Shown here piece after piece: positions 54,624-64,000 of a stretch of 64,000 nucleotides of DNA; the stretch's first letter is position 1; each line of letters opens with the position of its first letter. The notes beneath the pieces were generated by a model, which did no database searches, was not told where the DNA came from, and worked only from the letters and a program-made list of their open reading frames with translations. Origin of the DNA: Endothia cerciana (taxonomy: Eukaryota; Ascomycota; Sordariomycetes; Diaporthales; Cryphonectriaceae); the NCBI GenBank assembly GCA_026119935.1, contig JALRMH010000031.1, forward strand, positions 186,001 to 250,000, given 5' to 3'. The translations under genes were made by a program, and so were the position numbers.

Positions 54624-55248
54624 CTACAGCAACCGGCGGTCGTCCTCCTTGTCGCGCGCCTCCCACGCCCCGACGTACTCGCGCGCGAGGCGGTCCTCCT
54701 CCTCCGGGGACTTGCGCGTGGGGCGGGTGCGGTTGGCGGCGGTGCGGTAGGGGAGAACCTTGACCCCGGCGGGGAGCTTGTAGGTCCCGCTCTGGCACGC
54801 GTAGGGGACGGGCTCGTCCGGGGCGGCGCAGCAGGAGAGGAACTCGTCGCAGTAGTCACAGCACTTCTGGGCCTTGCCGAACATGGGCCATTTCTTACGG
54901 CAGATCATCATGCATCGCTGGGAGGATGCCTTGTCAGTGAACATTCCAGCGTCTTGACCGGGCACGGGTTGGAGGGGATAGAGGAGGCAGGGGGGGGGGC
55001 GTGCGTACGTTGAAGATGACAGGGTTCTCTGGCCCTGGAGTTCTTGCTATGAGGGAACTGTGGTGCTCGAGGGATGGGCACACGGCTAGGCGGTTGCAGT
55101 GCTTCCCGAAGGTTGTTGTTCTTCTGGTGTTACTGAGGACGTTCGTTGGGGCGGCGGTGCCCGTTGTGATGGTCTCAAAATCGGTGTTGGCCCCGGCACC
55201 GGAGGCAAAGGTAGCGACGATGGCCAACGCTGGTGTGAGGATACGCAT
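54624..55248 (-). CDS. Secreted cysteine-containing protein of unknown function, probably truncated
   Basis: Exons 55248-55009 and 54917-54624 encode 177 residues. The 91-bp intron contains C10 on the coding strand and a CACTGACA branch site. Signal peptide about residues 1-20 (MRILTPALAIVATFASGAGA). The mature part has CNRLAVCPS, PENPVIFN, CMMICRKKW, a cluster of cysteines (KCCDYCDEFLSCC) and then a charged tail. The motifs do not match a family I can name; possible roles include effector or wall protein, but nothing in the sequence shows which. The frame is ended by a TAG after DRRLL while coding-like sequence continues, so the gene may be a recent pseudogene or a shortened allele. Confidence 0.6.
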
Positions 55249-55714
55249 TCTGTGGCAATGAGTCTGAGCGATTTGGACTGCAAATTTGTGCAGGAACCGA
55301 CGATACAGAGAGGGTCTAAATCAGCGAGTGTGTCTTATATATGATGTGCCAGCGGTCAGACGCCTGATCATCCAGCTTGGACGAGACTAGGCCACTAGGT
55401 CCTGCCTATCCGCATAGCTTTAAGTCGAATTGGCTCTCTGGCATGTATTCCCTGGGACGAGGCTCTACATCTCGGATCCCCCGTCCCCCCGTGCAGGAAG
55501 AAAGAAGATTAGCATTGCTAGATGTGCCTCCGCGCTCAAGTCTCGGTGGCACTGAAATTGGTCATCTAGAGCATCGAGTGAAGTTCAAACGATAGGAAGA
55601 TGTGGGATGGTATTCGATTGTTGTACACGACCTCCTCTGCAGATCTGCTCCGCTAAAGTCACCTGAGCTCAGACTCCACGTCATCCACTGCGCCTAGACG
55701 ACCTAGGCCCCCCC
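55249..55714. other. Intergenic region
   Basis: Spacer between two minus-strand genes. A CT-box-like patch precedes 55249; no gene is seen. Confidence 0.5.
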
Positions 55715-56750
55715 TCATGCCTGGAACCGCTTGGCAACAGTCTTCCAGTTGATGACGTTCCAGATGGCGCTGAAGTACTCGGCCTTTCGGTTCTGGTACT
55801 GCAGGTAGTATGCGTGCTCCCACGCGTCGATACCCATCAGAGGGATCAGGTTGCCGGAGACAGGGTCCTGGTTGGCGCGCGTGACGAGGGACAGACTACC
55901 GCTGTCCTTGTCCTTGGCCAGCCAGGCCCATCCGCTGCCCTGGATGCCGGCAAGGGCAGTGTTTGTCTGCTTCTGGAATGTGGAAAAGGACCCGAAGTCA
56001 CGGTCGATGGCTTTCTGTACGCACACCAGGAGTCAGCCACCATCACCTTCCAGCCCGCTTTCAGGGGCCCCGAGGTACAGATGACCACCGGCACAGAAAA
56101 AGCTCCTAACCGAGCTCATGCACGACAACCTCGGCGTTGGGAGGGCAATCAAAAACCCCGGGGGAAACATACCTTGAGCTCTCCCTCTGGCTCGCCGCCA
56201 CCGTCCTTGTTTGCGGGCGCCAGGTTCTCCCAGAAGAGGCTGTGGTTCAGGTGGCCACCCCCGTGGAAGTTGAGGAGGGGCGCAATGCTGGCGGCCTTTG
56301 AGAAGTCGCCCTTGGCCTCCGCGTCGCCGATGGTCTCGAGTGCGCTGTTGAGGCCGCTGACGTAGGTCTGGTGGTGCTTTGAGTGGTGGAGCTCCATGAT
56401 CTGGCCCGAGATGTGAGGTTCGAGGGCGCCGTAGTCATCTGCACAGGAGTTCCACGTCAGCGTCTGTTATTTTCTTTTGCTGCAGATCCAAGGCCGAGCA
56501 GGCACAGGTAGTCTAAGGCGCTGGCGACTGGGCTGCGAGTAGAAACCTTCAGGCCCTGCTCTGCTCTCGAGCCCAATGCCGCGGTAGATGCTGGGTATCA
56601 CGGGTATCACCTACAGGACAGATCCGGAAGCGTAGCCTTGCCGCGGACGAACTGGGTGCTGGCCATGGTCATGCCCACCGCAGGCCTCGCAGCTCCCGCC
56701 CGCAGAGCGCCACGCAGGGCGGGCGACGATCGCAGGAGTGTGGAGGACAT
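55715..56750 (-). CDS. sod2: Mitochondrial manganese superoxide dismutase
   Basis: Exons 56750-56615, 56438-56173 and 56014-55715 encode 233 residues, the normal length. The introns are 176 and 158 bp, longer than most here. Residues about 1-40 are Arg/Ser/Ala-rich without acids, a mitochondrial targeting sequence, followed by ATLPDLSYDYGALEPHIS. Metal ligands are visible: the first His in ELHHSKHH, a second in NHSLFWENL, and Asp and His in DAWEHAYYLQY. GSGWAWLA and the ending WNVINWKTVAKRF are Mn/Fe-SOD signatures. It converts superoxide to H2O2 and O2 in the matrix. It is divergent from the GINS gene, sharing a 570-bp spacer. Confidence 0.96.
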
Positions 56751-57317
56751 CTTCTTGGTAGGCTTCTTGGAATTGGGATGATAATTAGATAATCGAGTAA
56801 GTCAAGGTCCAGCCTGGGTTTCAATGGAGTTGCAGAGGTATCCTCGAAGGTTTTTGAGGGTGTGAGGAGAGGAGTTTATCTAGGTGATGTCAACCTTAGC
56901 CGAATGGCCGGCCGGCTCGGCCCCACTGGAGTTCGTCGAGAGCTTTCCAAGCAGCTACCACAGGGGTGATAAGGTCCCCCGTAACCCCTCACCACCACAC
57001 AAGATGCGCTGGAAGCTTGAATCATAGCAACGTCATAATCCGTTCCTAGCACCCAATACCACCCCAGCGTGCCCTGCCACAGCTCACTGGGGACAAAACA
57101 AGCCACAGCTTACAGGGGTCTTGTGGACCCCCCTCCCCCCGACAAGCCCCATTCGCGTCTCCCCAGAGCAGAGCCCAAAGTCGCGTCACAAGAAGTTTGA
57201 CAAGCCATCTCCTATCAACCACTGCGAGCACTTCTTCCGCAGGAGGAAATCTGCACCTCGATTCATGACCTAGTTTCGGGTGCGGCCACCGCCCTCTAAC
57301 CGGACCGACGTACCAGA
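56751..57317. other. Shared upstream region of sod2 and psf3
   Basis: A divergent spacer of 567 bp. It should hold promoters for both genes. I see no unambiguous regulatory motif. Confidence 0.5.
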
Positions 57318-58008
57318 ATGTCATACTACGACATTGACGCGATCCTTACGGATGCCGAGGTACGTAATCATCCCCCAGCACGCCCTCCCCTCAAACATGA
57401 CGGCTTCATCTTCCGTCTTTTCGTCTTGCGATCCTCACTAATCCCTACTCCTCCCCCCCCAGAAGATCCCGTGCGAGTTCAACGTCTCCGTAGTCAACCT
57501 GGGCCACATCAACAATAATCCGGGCGAGGACCTCAAGGCCGGCACCAAGCTGTCCCTCCCCCTCTGGCTCGGCGAGATGCTCGCCCTCGCCAACACCTCC
57601 ACCGGCAGCACCGACGACGACGCGAAGTCCTTCGTGAACCTGTCCCTGCCCGAAGCCCTCTCCAACGAATGCATACAGGCCCTCAAGGCCGACCCGCGTG
57701 CCGTCCAGCTTCGCCAGCGGAGCATCAACTTCTACGGGCTGGCTACGCGTCTGATGGACCTGTTCGAGGAGAGGGAGCTCGACGGTGTGCTGAGAAAGAC
57801 ATTCGTCACGCGCGCCGCAGAGATCGCCCTGCATGCGAGGAAGATGGGGGACTCGGCCGGGAAGGAGGGTGGGAGTAATATCGGCATAGCCGTAGCCCAA
57901 GACGAGTTCACCCGGGGTCTGGATCAGTGGGAGAGGGACCTGTTTACCAAGGCACACAGCGGGTTGAAAGGTGGGAAGGACTGGATGAACAATGTCAAGA
58001 AGTACTGA
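57318..58008 (+). CDS. psf3: GINS complex subunit PSF3
   Basis: Exons 57318-57359 and 57463-58008 encode 195 residues; the 103-bp intron ends in a pyrimidine-rich C8 acceptor. The start MSYYDIDAILTDAEKIPCEF and the segment INNNPGEDLKAGTKLSLPLWLGEMLA match the N-terminal B-domain of PSF3, and the helical A-domain follows (FYGLATRLMDLFEERELDGVL and TRAAEIALHARKM). PSF3 with SLD5, PSF1 and PSF2 forms GINS, which joins Cdc45 and MCM2-7 in the replicative CMG helicase in the nucleus. It is an essential single-copy gene in fungi. A small glycine-rich insert lies at about residues 145-155. Confidence 0.94.
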
Positions 58009-59172
58009 GCGGGTCAAGATGCGAGGCGTTGATAGCCTCGATGTCCACGTCTGCCCGCCGGCTCCAAGTCACATGCGGATGCACCTGTGCTCTGCTTGTC
58101 AGGATGACTTGGGCCCGGCCCCCTCAAGAGATCGGGTGGTTAAACATCCGCAGCGACCCATTCTTTCTTACCATCGACACATCGCCTGATGCCCTCGGTT
58201 ATCGGCCATGTCGAGTCACCGCGCTTATCAGCTTCTAGAGCCTCCTCGTCTCGCCCAAAAGGACAGGACGCCTACCCACGGGCGTGGGCATCACTTTGGC
58301 GGCCCGAGCCCGGGTTGGTACCCTTCTCATTCTAGTAGTGTGTCGTATTGTGCTGATATGTCAACAGTACTGGATTTCATCAAAAATCAAACAGTAGATA
58401 TCCGAATGTGTTAGGTTAGTTTCCAGCGCTGCTCATATTCTACTCTCTCACCTTCACAACATTCAACGCCACGGTCTCATCATCCACCGACCAGCTTGAC
58501 CTTTGGTCGCAGCTCCCACCGCCTCTCCGCTCTTCAAAGATCGTCTCTAAGATTGATTGGCTCTGTTACCGAGGCCACAAGCATGACCGTTGATCACTCA
58601 TAAGGTGCAGCACTAAGACATGACCGGCTTCCCCTCCTTGGCCATGCCGATACCTGGCCCCAGATTCCTGCTTTGCAGGCTGGTCGTTCCGGCGAAATAT
58701 ACTCGAAAGATGAGTTTTGGGGTGTCAAGTTCCCTATCCCAGGATGATTTGATGCATGTGATGTCAATTATTCTGGTTCTGGTGAGGGGGACTGTTGGGT
58801 TCCCCACGGGGTAGCATTGCTAGTGCGGACGGCCAGTTCCTAAGCCCGCGATGTTCAATATCATGACTGCAGAGCTTGATTTGTTTTCAGTTCGCGGGTA
58901 GTTATATGGGACAGCGTAGGGACCGACCATTCTTTGACTCGCGATCCGACGGGTCTGGTCACATGCAGACTTCCATGGCACAGCTCTCCAGAGCACTCCC
59001 AGGCCATCGATCCTTCTCTTCTCCGGATATCGCTCTGGTCCTGTGGTTGGCACTTTAGGATCTCATTACAAAGCACTTTGGAAATTCGTGCAGTCCTCTT
59101 AAGTCTGCTGTTGGCGATAACACCTCTCAGCACTGCGCTCACGGAGCAACAGTCTTACGGTCCCTCTTCGCC
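58009..59172. other. Intergenic region
   Basis: About 1.2 kb with no supported gene, including the promoter of the sugar-porter gene. Confidence 0.5.
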
Positions 59173-60821
59173 ATGGGCAAACGCTACCTTGGAGGCTCAG
59201 GGGAGCGCCTGACCGTGTGTATATCCCTTGCAGCATCTACCGTTTTGGTTTTCTACGGTTATGACCAAGGCGTGTTCGGCAATGTGCTCGTCTCAGAAGA
59301 CTTCCTGCAAGCAATGGGAAACCCCAGCACAGCCGCCCAAGGAACCATGACCTCCGTCTACAACCTGGGCTGTTTCGCAGGCGCACTCTCCACGCTCTAC
59401 ACCGGTGATAAGCTTGGCCGGCCGCGGGTGCTCATGCTAGGCAGCTTGATCATCGCGCTTGCTGCCGTCATCCAGGCTTCCTCGTTCAGTGCTGCGCAGA
59501 TGTATGTTGGCAGAGTCGTCGCTGGTATGGGCACCGGAATGAATAGCGCGACTGCTGGTGTGTGGCAGTCCGAGACATCGAAGATGCGGAGCCGGGGAAA
59601 GTTGATCATCATTCAGATGGCGAATTGTATCACGGGGTTTGCGATCTCAAATTGGTTGACGTTGGCGTTTTCATTTGCGCCGGGCAGTGTTTCATGGCGA
59701 TTCCCGCTTGCATTCCAAATCTGTACGTCTCATGCTCTCTGTCTGCTGTGCATGCTTCTTTTGTATTGGACAAGCCTCTGATACTGACTCATATTGTAGT
59801 CTTCTCCGGTCTAGTTTGGCTCATGTGCCCCTACCTACCAGACTCACCTCGCCTCCTTATCCGCAAAGGCCGCTACGAAGAGGCCGCCGAGGTCCTCGCC
59901 GCTCTCGAGGGCCACGGCGCAACGCCATCCTCCCCGTCCGTCCGCACGCAGTTTTCCATCATCAAGGACATCCTCGACCGCGAGCACGTGGTTGATTACA
60001 CTTGGTGGCAACTCTTCACGAGCCGAGGTCCGCCAGGCGTGCTTCGCCGCATGCTCCTTGGCGTGTGGATGCAGGCTATGACCCAGATCTCGGGCATCAA
60101 TGTGACAACGTACTACATGACATATGTCTTCATCAACGCACTCGGCTTCAGCGAGTTACGTGCGCGCATCCTCGCCGCTGCAGGATCGATGGACTATATG
60201 TTCTTCTCGTTCATGCAATATTTCGTCATCGAGCGGTACGGTCGACGCCGAGTGATAATGGTCTCCGCGGCAGCGTGCTCGACATGCTGGACAATCATCG
60301 CCATCGCCATCGGCTTGACCGAAACGGGGAAAGGCGACAGCGTCAAGTTGGGTATCGTGGCCGTGTCTTTCTTCTTCGTGTTCTTCGCCTCCTTCGCCAT
60401 GGGCCTCTCTGGCGTGCCCTGGCTGTATCCTACCGAAATCAACGCGCTCGCCTTCCGCACCGTGGGCTTATCGTTGGCAATGGCAACGAACTGGATCTGC
60501 AATTATATGATCGCTGAGGTGACGCCGGTAGGCATTGCAAATCTTGGATACAGGTTTTGGATCATCTGGGCGGTGATCTGTGCGTCGTTCGTCCCGATCA
60601 CGCACCTCTTCTACCCGGAGACGGCGAATCGCTCTCTCGAGGATATCGATCGATTCTTCGAGGATAACACGGACGTATTTGTGTTCCGGAACAAGCTGGC
60701 GACGCAACTGCACCGGCCGGCGCTCTATGAGGAGGCCGATCAGAAGATTGCGGCGGCGAACGAGAAGAGTGAGACGAGTGTTGAACAGGTGGAGGAGGCC
60801 AAGGCGGCCACCGTGGAATGA
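59173..60821 (+). CDS. Sugar-porter family MFS transporter
   Basis: Exons 59173-59722 and 59800-60821 encode 523 residues; the 77-bp intron has an ATACTGAC branch site. Signature segments of the sugar porter family: FYGYDQGVFG in helix 1, GDKLGRPRVLMLG in loop 2-3, the PDSPRLLIRKGR after helix 6, QISGINVTTYY in helix 7, ERYGRRRVI between helices 8 and 9, GVPWLYPTEINALAFRTVG in loop 10-11 and PETANRSLEDIDRFF after helix 12. Twelve hydrophobic segments are expected. It imports a hexose, pentose or oligosaccharide through the plasma membrane, likely with protons; the substrate is not decided by sequence. It is followed on the same strand, 834 bp on, by a glycosyltransferase. Confidence 0.93.
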
Positions 60822-61655
60822 GGCATTCCGGAGCCTGAAGGGCCCGGACGGCTTGGGGATCGAACCAACACAGGCTTCAAACCCAATGGCTCACATCCCT
60901 GGTCAGTGCTGAAACCGCAAAGTCGGTTCAGGCTTTCAAACTGCTGGAGTCCGTCTATTGTTGCAGCCAAGTGTGCCATCTTACTCCGGCCTCGGGTTTT
61001 ACCGATATGGAGCATTCGAGTAGACAGGGAATTGCCTGACGCGTTCGACCTATATCTACTGCATGATACTCCCAGTGAGGCCACTAGATTCATTCAAGTA
61101 CTCTGAGCTTTCACCTTGATCCTACAGGCACTGTATCCTGGACTCCTCAGGCGATACGATAGTAAAAATGTTTCTTATGACTCGTGATCCAACCTCAGCT
61201 TTTCGCTGACCAACCTCAATCCCGTTGCAGTAGTCTTGCACAATTCCATCAGGCTGTGGATGGATTGGTTGTGGCTTCACGGCGCTCAAGACGGAGATCA
61301 AATCAAGTTGAACTCGCCTAAGAAGACCGAGGTGTCCATATATATATAGTCTACGCTAGGACTAACAGGGCTCATACCACGGTAATAAAAAGGCTCAATC
61401 TTCTGTAGTTGAACGGTGTCTGTAGCAAGTGGTCGTAAGCATCATACGATCTAAGCGGCGTAGAAACTCCGGTGTATGCCCGAATTCCGGAGAGTGTTCT
61501 TGACCATGCCACATATCAGTCCCATCAAGTCCAGGCCAGATCCTTCCAATTATCATCCGTGAGACTCAGTCACTCGTCCTGAGTCCACTTGTGCAACTCG
61601 AAATCCATACCTGCCCACTTGTCCTCAAGCGAGAAGCTATACCTTGACACACACG
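60822..61655. other. Intergenic region
   Basis: Spacer between the transporter and the glycosyltransferase. No gene is supported. Confidence 0.5.
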
Positions 61656-63476
61656 ATGGCTCAACCCAGGCCGGCGCTCTCATCCACAGCTGATGCTGAC
61701 GGTCTCCCGGCTAGACGAATTCTAGCAGTTGTCACGACGGGTGGCTTCACTCATGCTGGTAAGTTGGCCGACTAACCTAGTGTCCACAATTGGAGAGGCC
61801 ACGACCATTCTCGGGCGTCTCAGTGTGTCTGTCTGGATTTGACTTGATACTTACTTGAGATCGTTTGGTCGCGGACAGCTCCTGTCTTGGAAATCTGCAG
61901 GGTCCTCGCTCACAGAGGTCACACAATCGATTTCGCCACCTGCTCCGGACAGGAGAATTGGACTGATGGCTATTCATTTATCAACAAGGTTCATTCTTTT
62001 GGTCCCTGCCCGACCGACAAGCAGGCTGAAGCACATTACCGCCGAATGGTGAAATGGGACCCGAGGCAGGGGCTGGGGCCTATCATGAAATCCAAATACC
62101 TCTGGGACTCGTACTGGACCGACGAGTACACCAACCTCAAGAGGCTCGCATCCGAGCCAACAACCCGTCCCGACCTCATCGTTGCTGACTTCTTCTGTGA
62201 GTCGGCGGCCAAGGACATGATGGTGGAGTACGGCATCCCCGTCGCTGTCGTCTGGCCACAGATGCCCTACCTGATGGCCCCGGTCTCGTACATCCCTGGC
62301 CAGCCAGGCTTTCAGGTGGACATGACCCTGACCTCCGAGCATGCATCCATCTGGTCAAGGCTGAGGAACGAGCTCGTCGTCGTCAAATCCCTGCCGGAGA
62401 GCCTGGCCTGGATGCGCTGGACGAAGCGCATGCGCAGAGCTGCAGGCGTCACCCACCCTTCTCCTTCGGGGCCCAAGCCTGGGTATCTCGTGCTTGTGAA
62501 TTCCTTCTTTGGCCTGGAGGTCCCCAAAGACCTGCCCCCACTGATTGTCCCAATCGGTCCGGTGCTGGCTGATGAGTATCCCCCACTGGACGAAGAGGGT
62601 GCGCATTTCCTCCAGGGGCATGCCCGGACTATATACGTCGCCCTCGGGACGCATATCATCCTGCCACGAGCCTCCATCAACAAGATCCTTCAAGGCCTCG
62701 TGATGGCGATGGACGCCGGCCATATCGACGGCGCCATCTGGTCTATAGGCAAGGGCCCCCGTCAGGAGTTTGACCGATCAGTGTGCATCCCGCGCGCTGG
62801 CGGGTCGGTTCTCAACGTGGGCGACCTCCTCAACGGGAAACACGGCAACGAGTTCCTCGTGCCGCTCTTCGCGCCCCAGCGGGCCATCCTCGACCACCCC
62901 CACACGCGAGTCTACCTCACGCACGGCGGCGGGTCGTCCGCAAACGAGGTCCTCTACCACGGCAAGCCGGTCCTGACGCTGGGCTTCTTCTTCGACCAGC
63001 TGTGCAACAGCGCCCGGCTGTCGGCCGCCGGCGTCGGACTTTCGCTGGACAAGCTCTCCTTCACGCCCGGGGAGGTCTGCGATAAGATCGGGCGCATCGT
63101 GCGCGACGACGACGAGGCAGGGTCCGTGGGCCTCGACGTGGAGCGCATGCGGCGCATCGCGAGGATCGCGTCCCGCAGAAAGCACCTGGCCGCCGACCTG
63201 GTGGAGGAGGTCCTATACGACTCAGAGCTGCGGATGGCGGCGGGCGGGCGGGAGCTGAGGCCCATGCACCTGCAGACGGCCGACTCACGCATGTCGGCCT
63301 GGAAGGCGAAGAACTGGGACCTGTGGTTTGCTGTCCTTGGCTGCGCTGTCATGGGCCCCCTGGCTGTGGTTTGGCTTGCCAAGGGGGTCCGAGGGAGGAA
63401 GGGGGTTTTATTTGCTGCTGCCGATGCTGCCGTCTCCTCTATACGGAATTCGCTGCCCACGAGGTTCCTTGGTTGA
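61656..63476 (+). CDS. Membrane-anchored GT1-type UDP-glycosyltransferase
   Basis: Exons 61656-61758 and 61879-63476 encode 566 residues; the intron is 120 bp. The start ATG gives MAQPRPALSSTADADG, then RILAVVTTGGFTHAAPVLEIC, the N-terminal acceptor-side motif with the conserved His. The C-terminal donor-side motif is THGGGSSANEVLYHGKPVL, with LTLGFFFDQLCNSARL, close to the UDP-sugar signature. Near the end a hydrophobic segment (WFAVLGCAVMGPLAVVWLA) followed by KGVRGRKG suggests a C-terminal membrane anchor, as in ER UGTs. The acceptor may be a sterol, lipid or small metabolite; fungal members are rarely characterised. The family assignment is good, the substrate is unknown. Confidence 0.87.
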
Positions 63477-64000
63477 TATTGCAAAGCAAGCTATGTGTAC
63501 TCGAGATCGTGATTTGGTCACGATGCATGGACCTTCCCCAATAGACCTCAATCCTATCACTGCCAACGCTCATCTGGATATCGTTGGTCCTTTTGAGAAT
63601 TACTGTAGTTTACCTCTCAACCACACCTTAAGTCCCCAGAAGACTTGGCGTGGAGAGGGGCTCACTGTCTTGCCTCATCATCGTGCACGGATACTTCTCC
63701 GATGATTCCATTTACGAATCCTGGATGACAACGTGCTTGTACTGCTCGTCTAGGGACCAGCGTCAGGTCCTCGGGATAACTGGCCGAAGTAATGAGCCAC
63801 ATCATGGAGGACATATCCGAGATCTCGGCAGATCTTAATCGCACCAGTAGCATCTGTTCGCTGGAGCAAACAGAAAGTCAGGTCCAACTCTGTCGCCCAC
63901 ATTCCGTCTGTGGGCGTCAAAAGCCTAGAGCCCCCTTGTGATTGTTACGACCTTGACACAAGGGTAATTGTATAGTGTCTCGGCAGCCGAGTCTTGAGTG
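63477..64000. other. Gene-free stretch at the right edge
   Basis: No supported gene in the last 520 bases. Weak open frames show no pattern. Confidence 0.45.

Noticed and set aside
60840..60905. tRNA-like GGTTCGATCCCC on the minus strand after the sugar porter
   Set aside because: The T arm does not pair properly and no acceptor or anticodon stem can be drawn.
1..64000. CRISPR array, phage or bacterial operon
   Set aside because: No regularly spaced direct repeats and no bacterial gene organisation; spliceosomal introns throughout show a eukaryotic nuclear genome.

Overview
This window is nuclear DNA of a filamentous ascomycete, most likely a Sordariomycete. Genes have 0 to 8 short introns (mostly 50-100 bp) with GT..AG ends and CTGAC/CTAAC-type branch sites. 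The gene set (siderophore N5-hydroxyornithine transacylase, HET-C, GPI-anchored Ser-rich protein, CBM1 esterase, fungal Rieske protein, BBE-type oxidase) is fungal. A decayed Fot1/pogo transposon shows C-to-T type changes as left by repeat-induced point mutation. About 21 protein genes can be supported, with exon structures worked out by hand from reading frames and splice sites; none was checked against transcripts or a database.

Layout. 0-3 kb: an intron-containing tRNA-Pro(CGG), two diverged GC-rich repeats, and a 5'-truncated FtsJ-like methyltransferase piece. 3-9 kb: a sidF-like siderophore transacylase (+) and a polyQ J-domain-like protein lacking HPD (-). 12-19.5 kb: a GPI-anchored Ser/Thr-rich protein, an AYR1-like short-chain dehydrogenase, a frame-broken secreted Ser/Thr-Cys-rich gene, and a HET-C homologue. 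22-23 kb: a four-exon small secreted protein. 25.5-31.5 kb: a zinc alcohol dehydrogenase, a class I glutamine amidotransferase-like protein, a CBM1-linked CE16/GDSL esterase and a Rieske protein. 32.8-45.2 kb: a large secreted protein of unknown function, a BBE-type FAD oxidase, a 9-exon acyl-CoA dehydrogenase and a secreted beta-propeller-like protein. 45.7-49.1 kb: an allantoate-permease-type transporter pseudogene split by the Fot1/pogo element, whose terminal inverted repeats are visible. 49.6-52.1 kb: a PaxM-like FAD monooxygenase and a rhodopsin/Pth11-like membrane protein fragment. 54.4-63.5 kb: a Cys-bearing secreted protein with an in-frame stop, mitochondrial Mn-SOD, GINS subunit PSF3, a sugar-porter MFS transporter and a membrane-anchored GT1 glycosyltransferase.

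The right end (Mn-SOD, PSF3) and the HET-C area hold conserved genes. The 32-55 kb stretch behaves like an accessory region: oxidative enzymes, secreted proteins, broken genes, a transposon and long gene-poor gaps. No polyketide synthase, NRPS, terpene synthase or DMATS backbone is visible, so the oxidoreductases there cannot be called a biosynthetic cluster from this window alone. I found no CRISPR array, phage or clearly new system. The most unusual items are the split transporter, several genes broken by what look like single-base indels, and two secreted proteins of unrecognised function.
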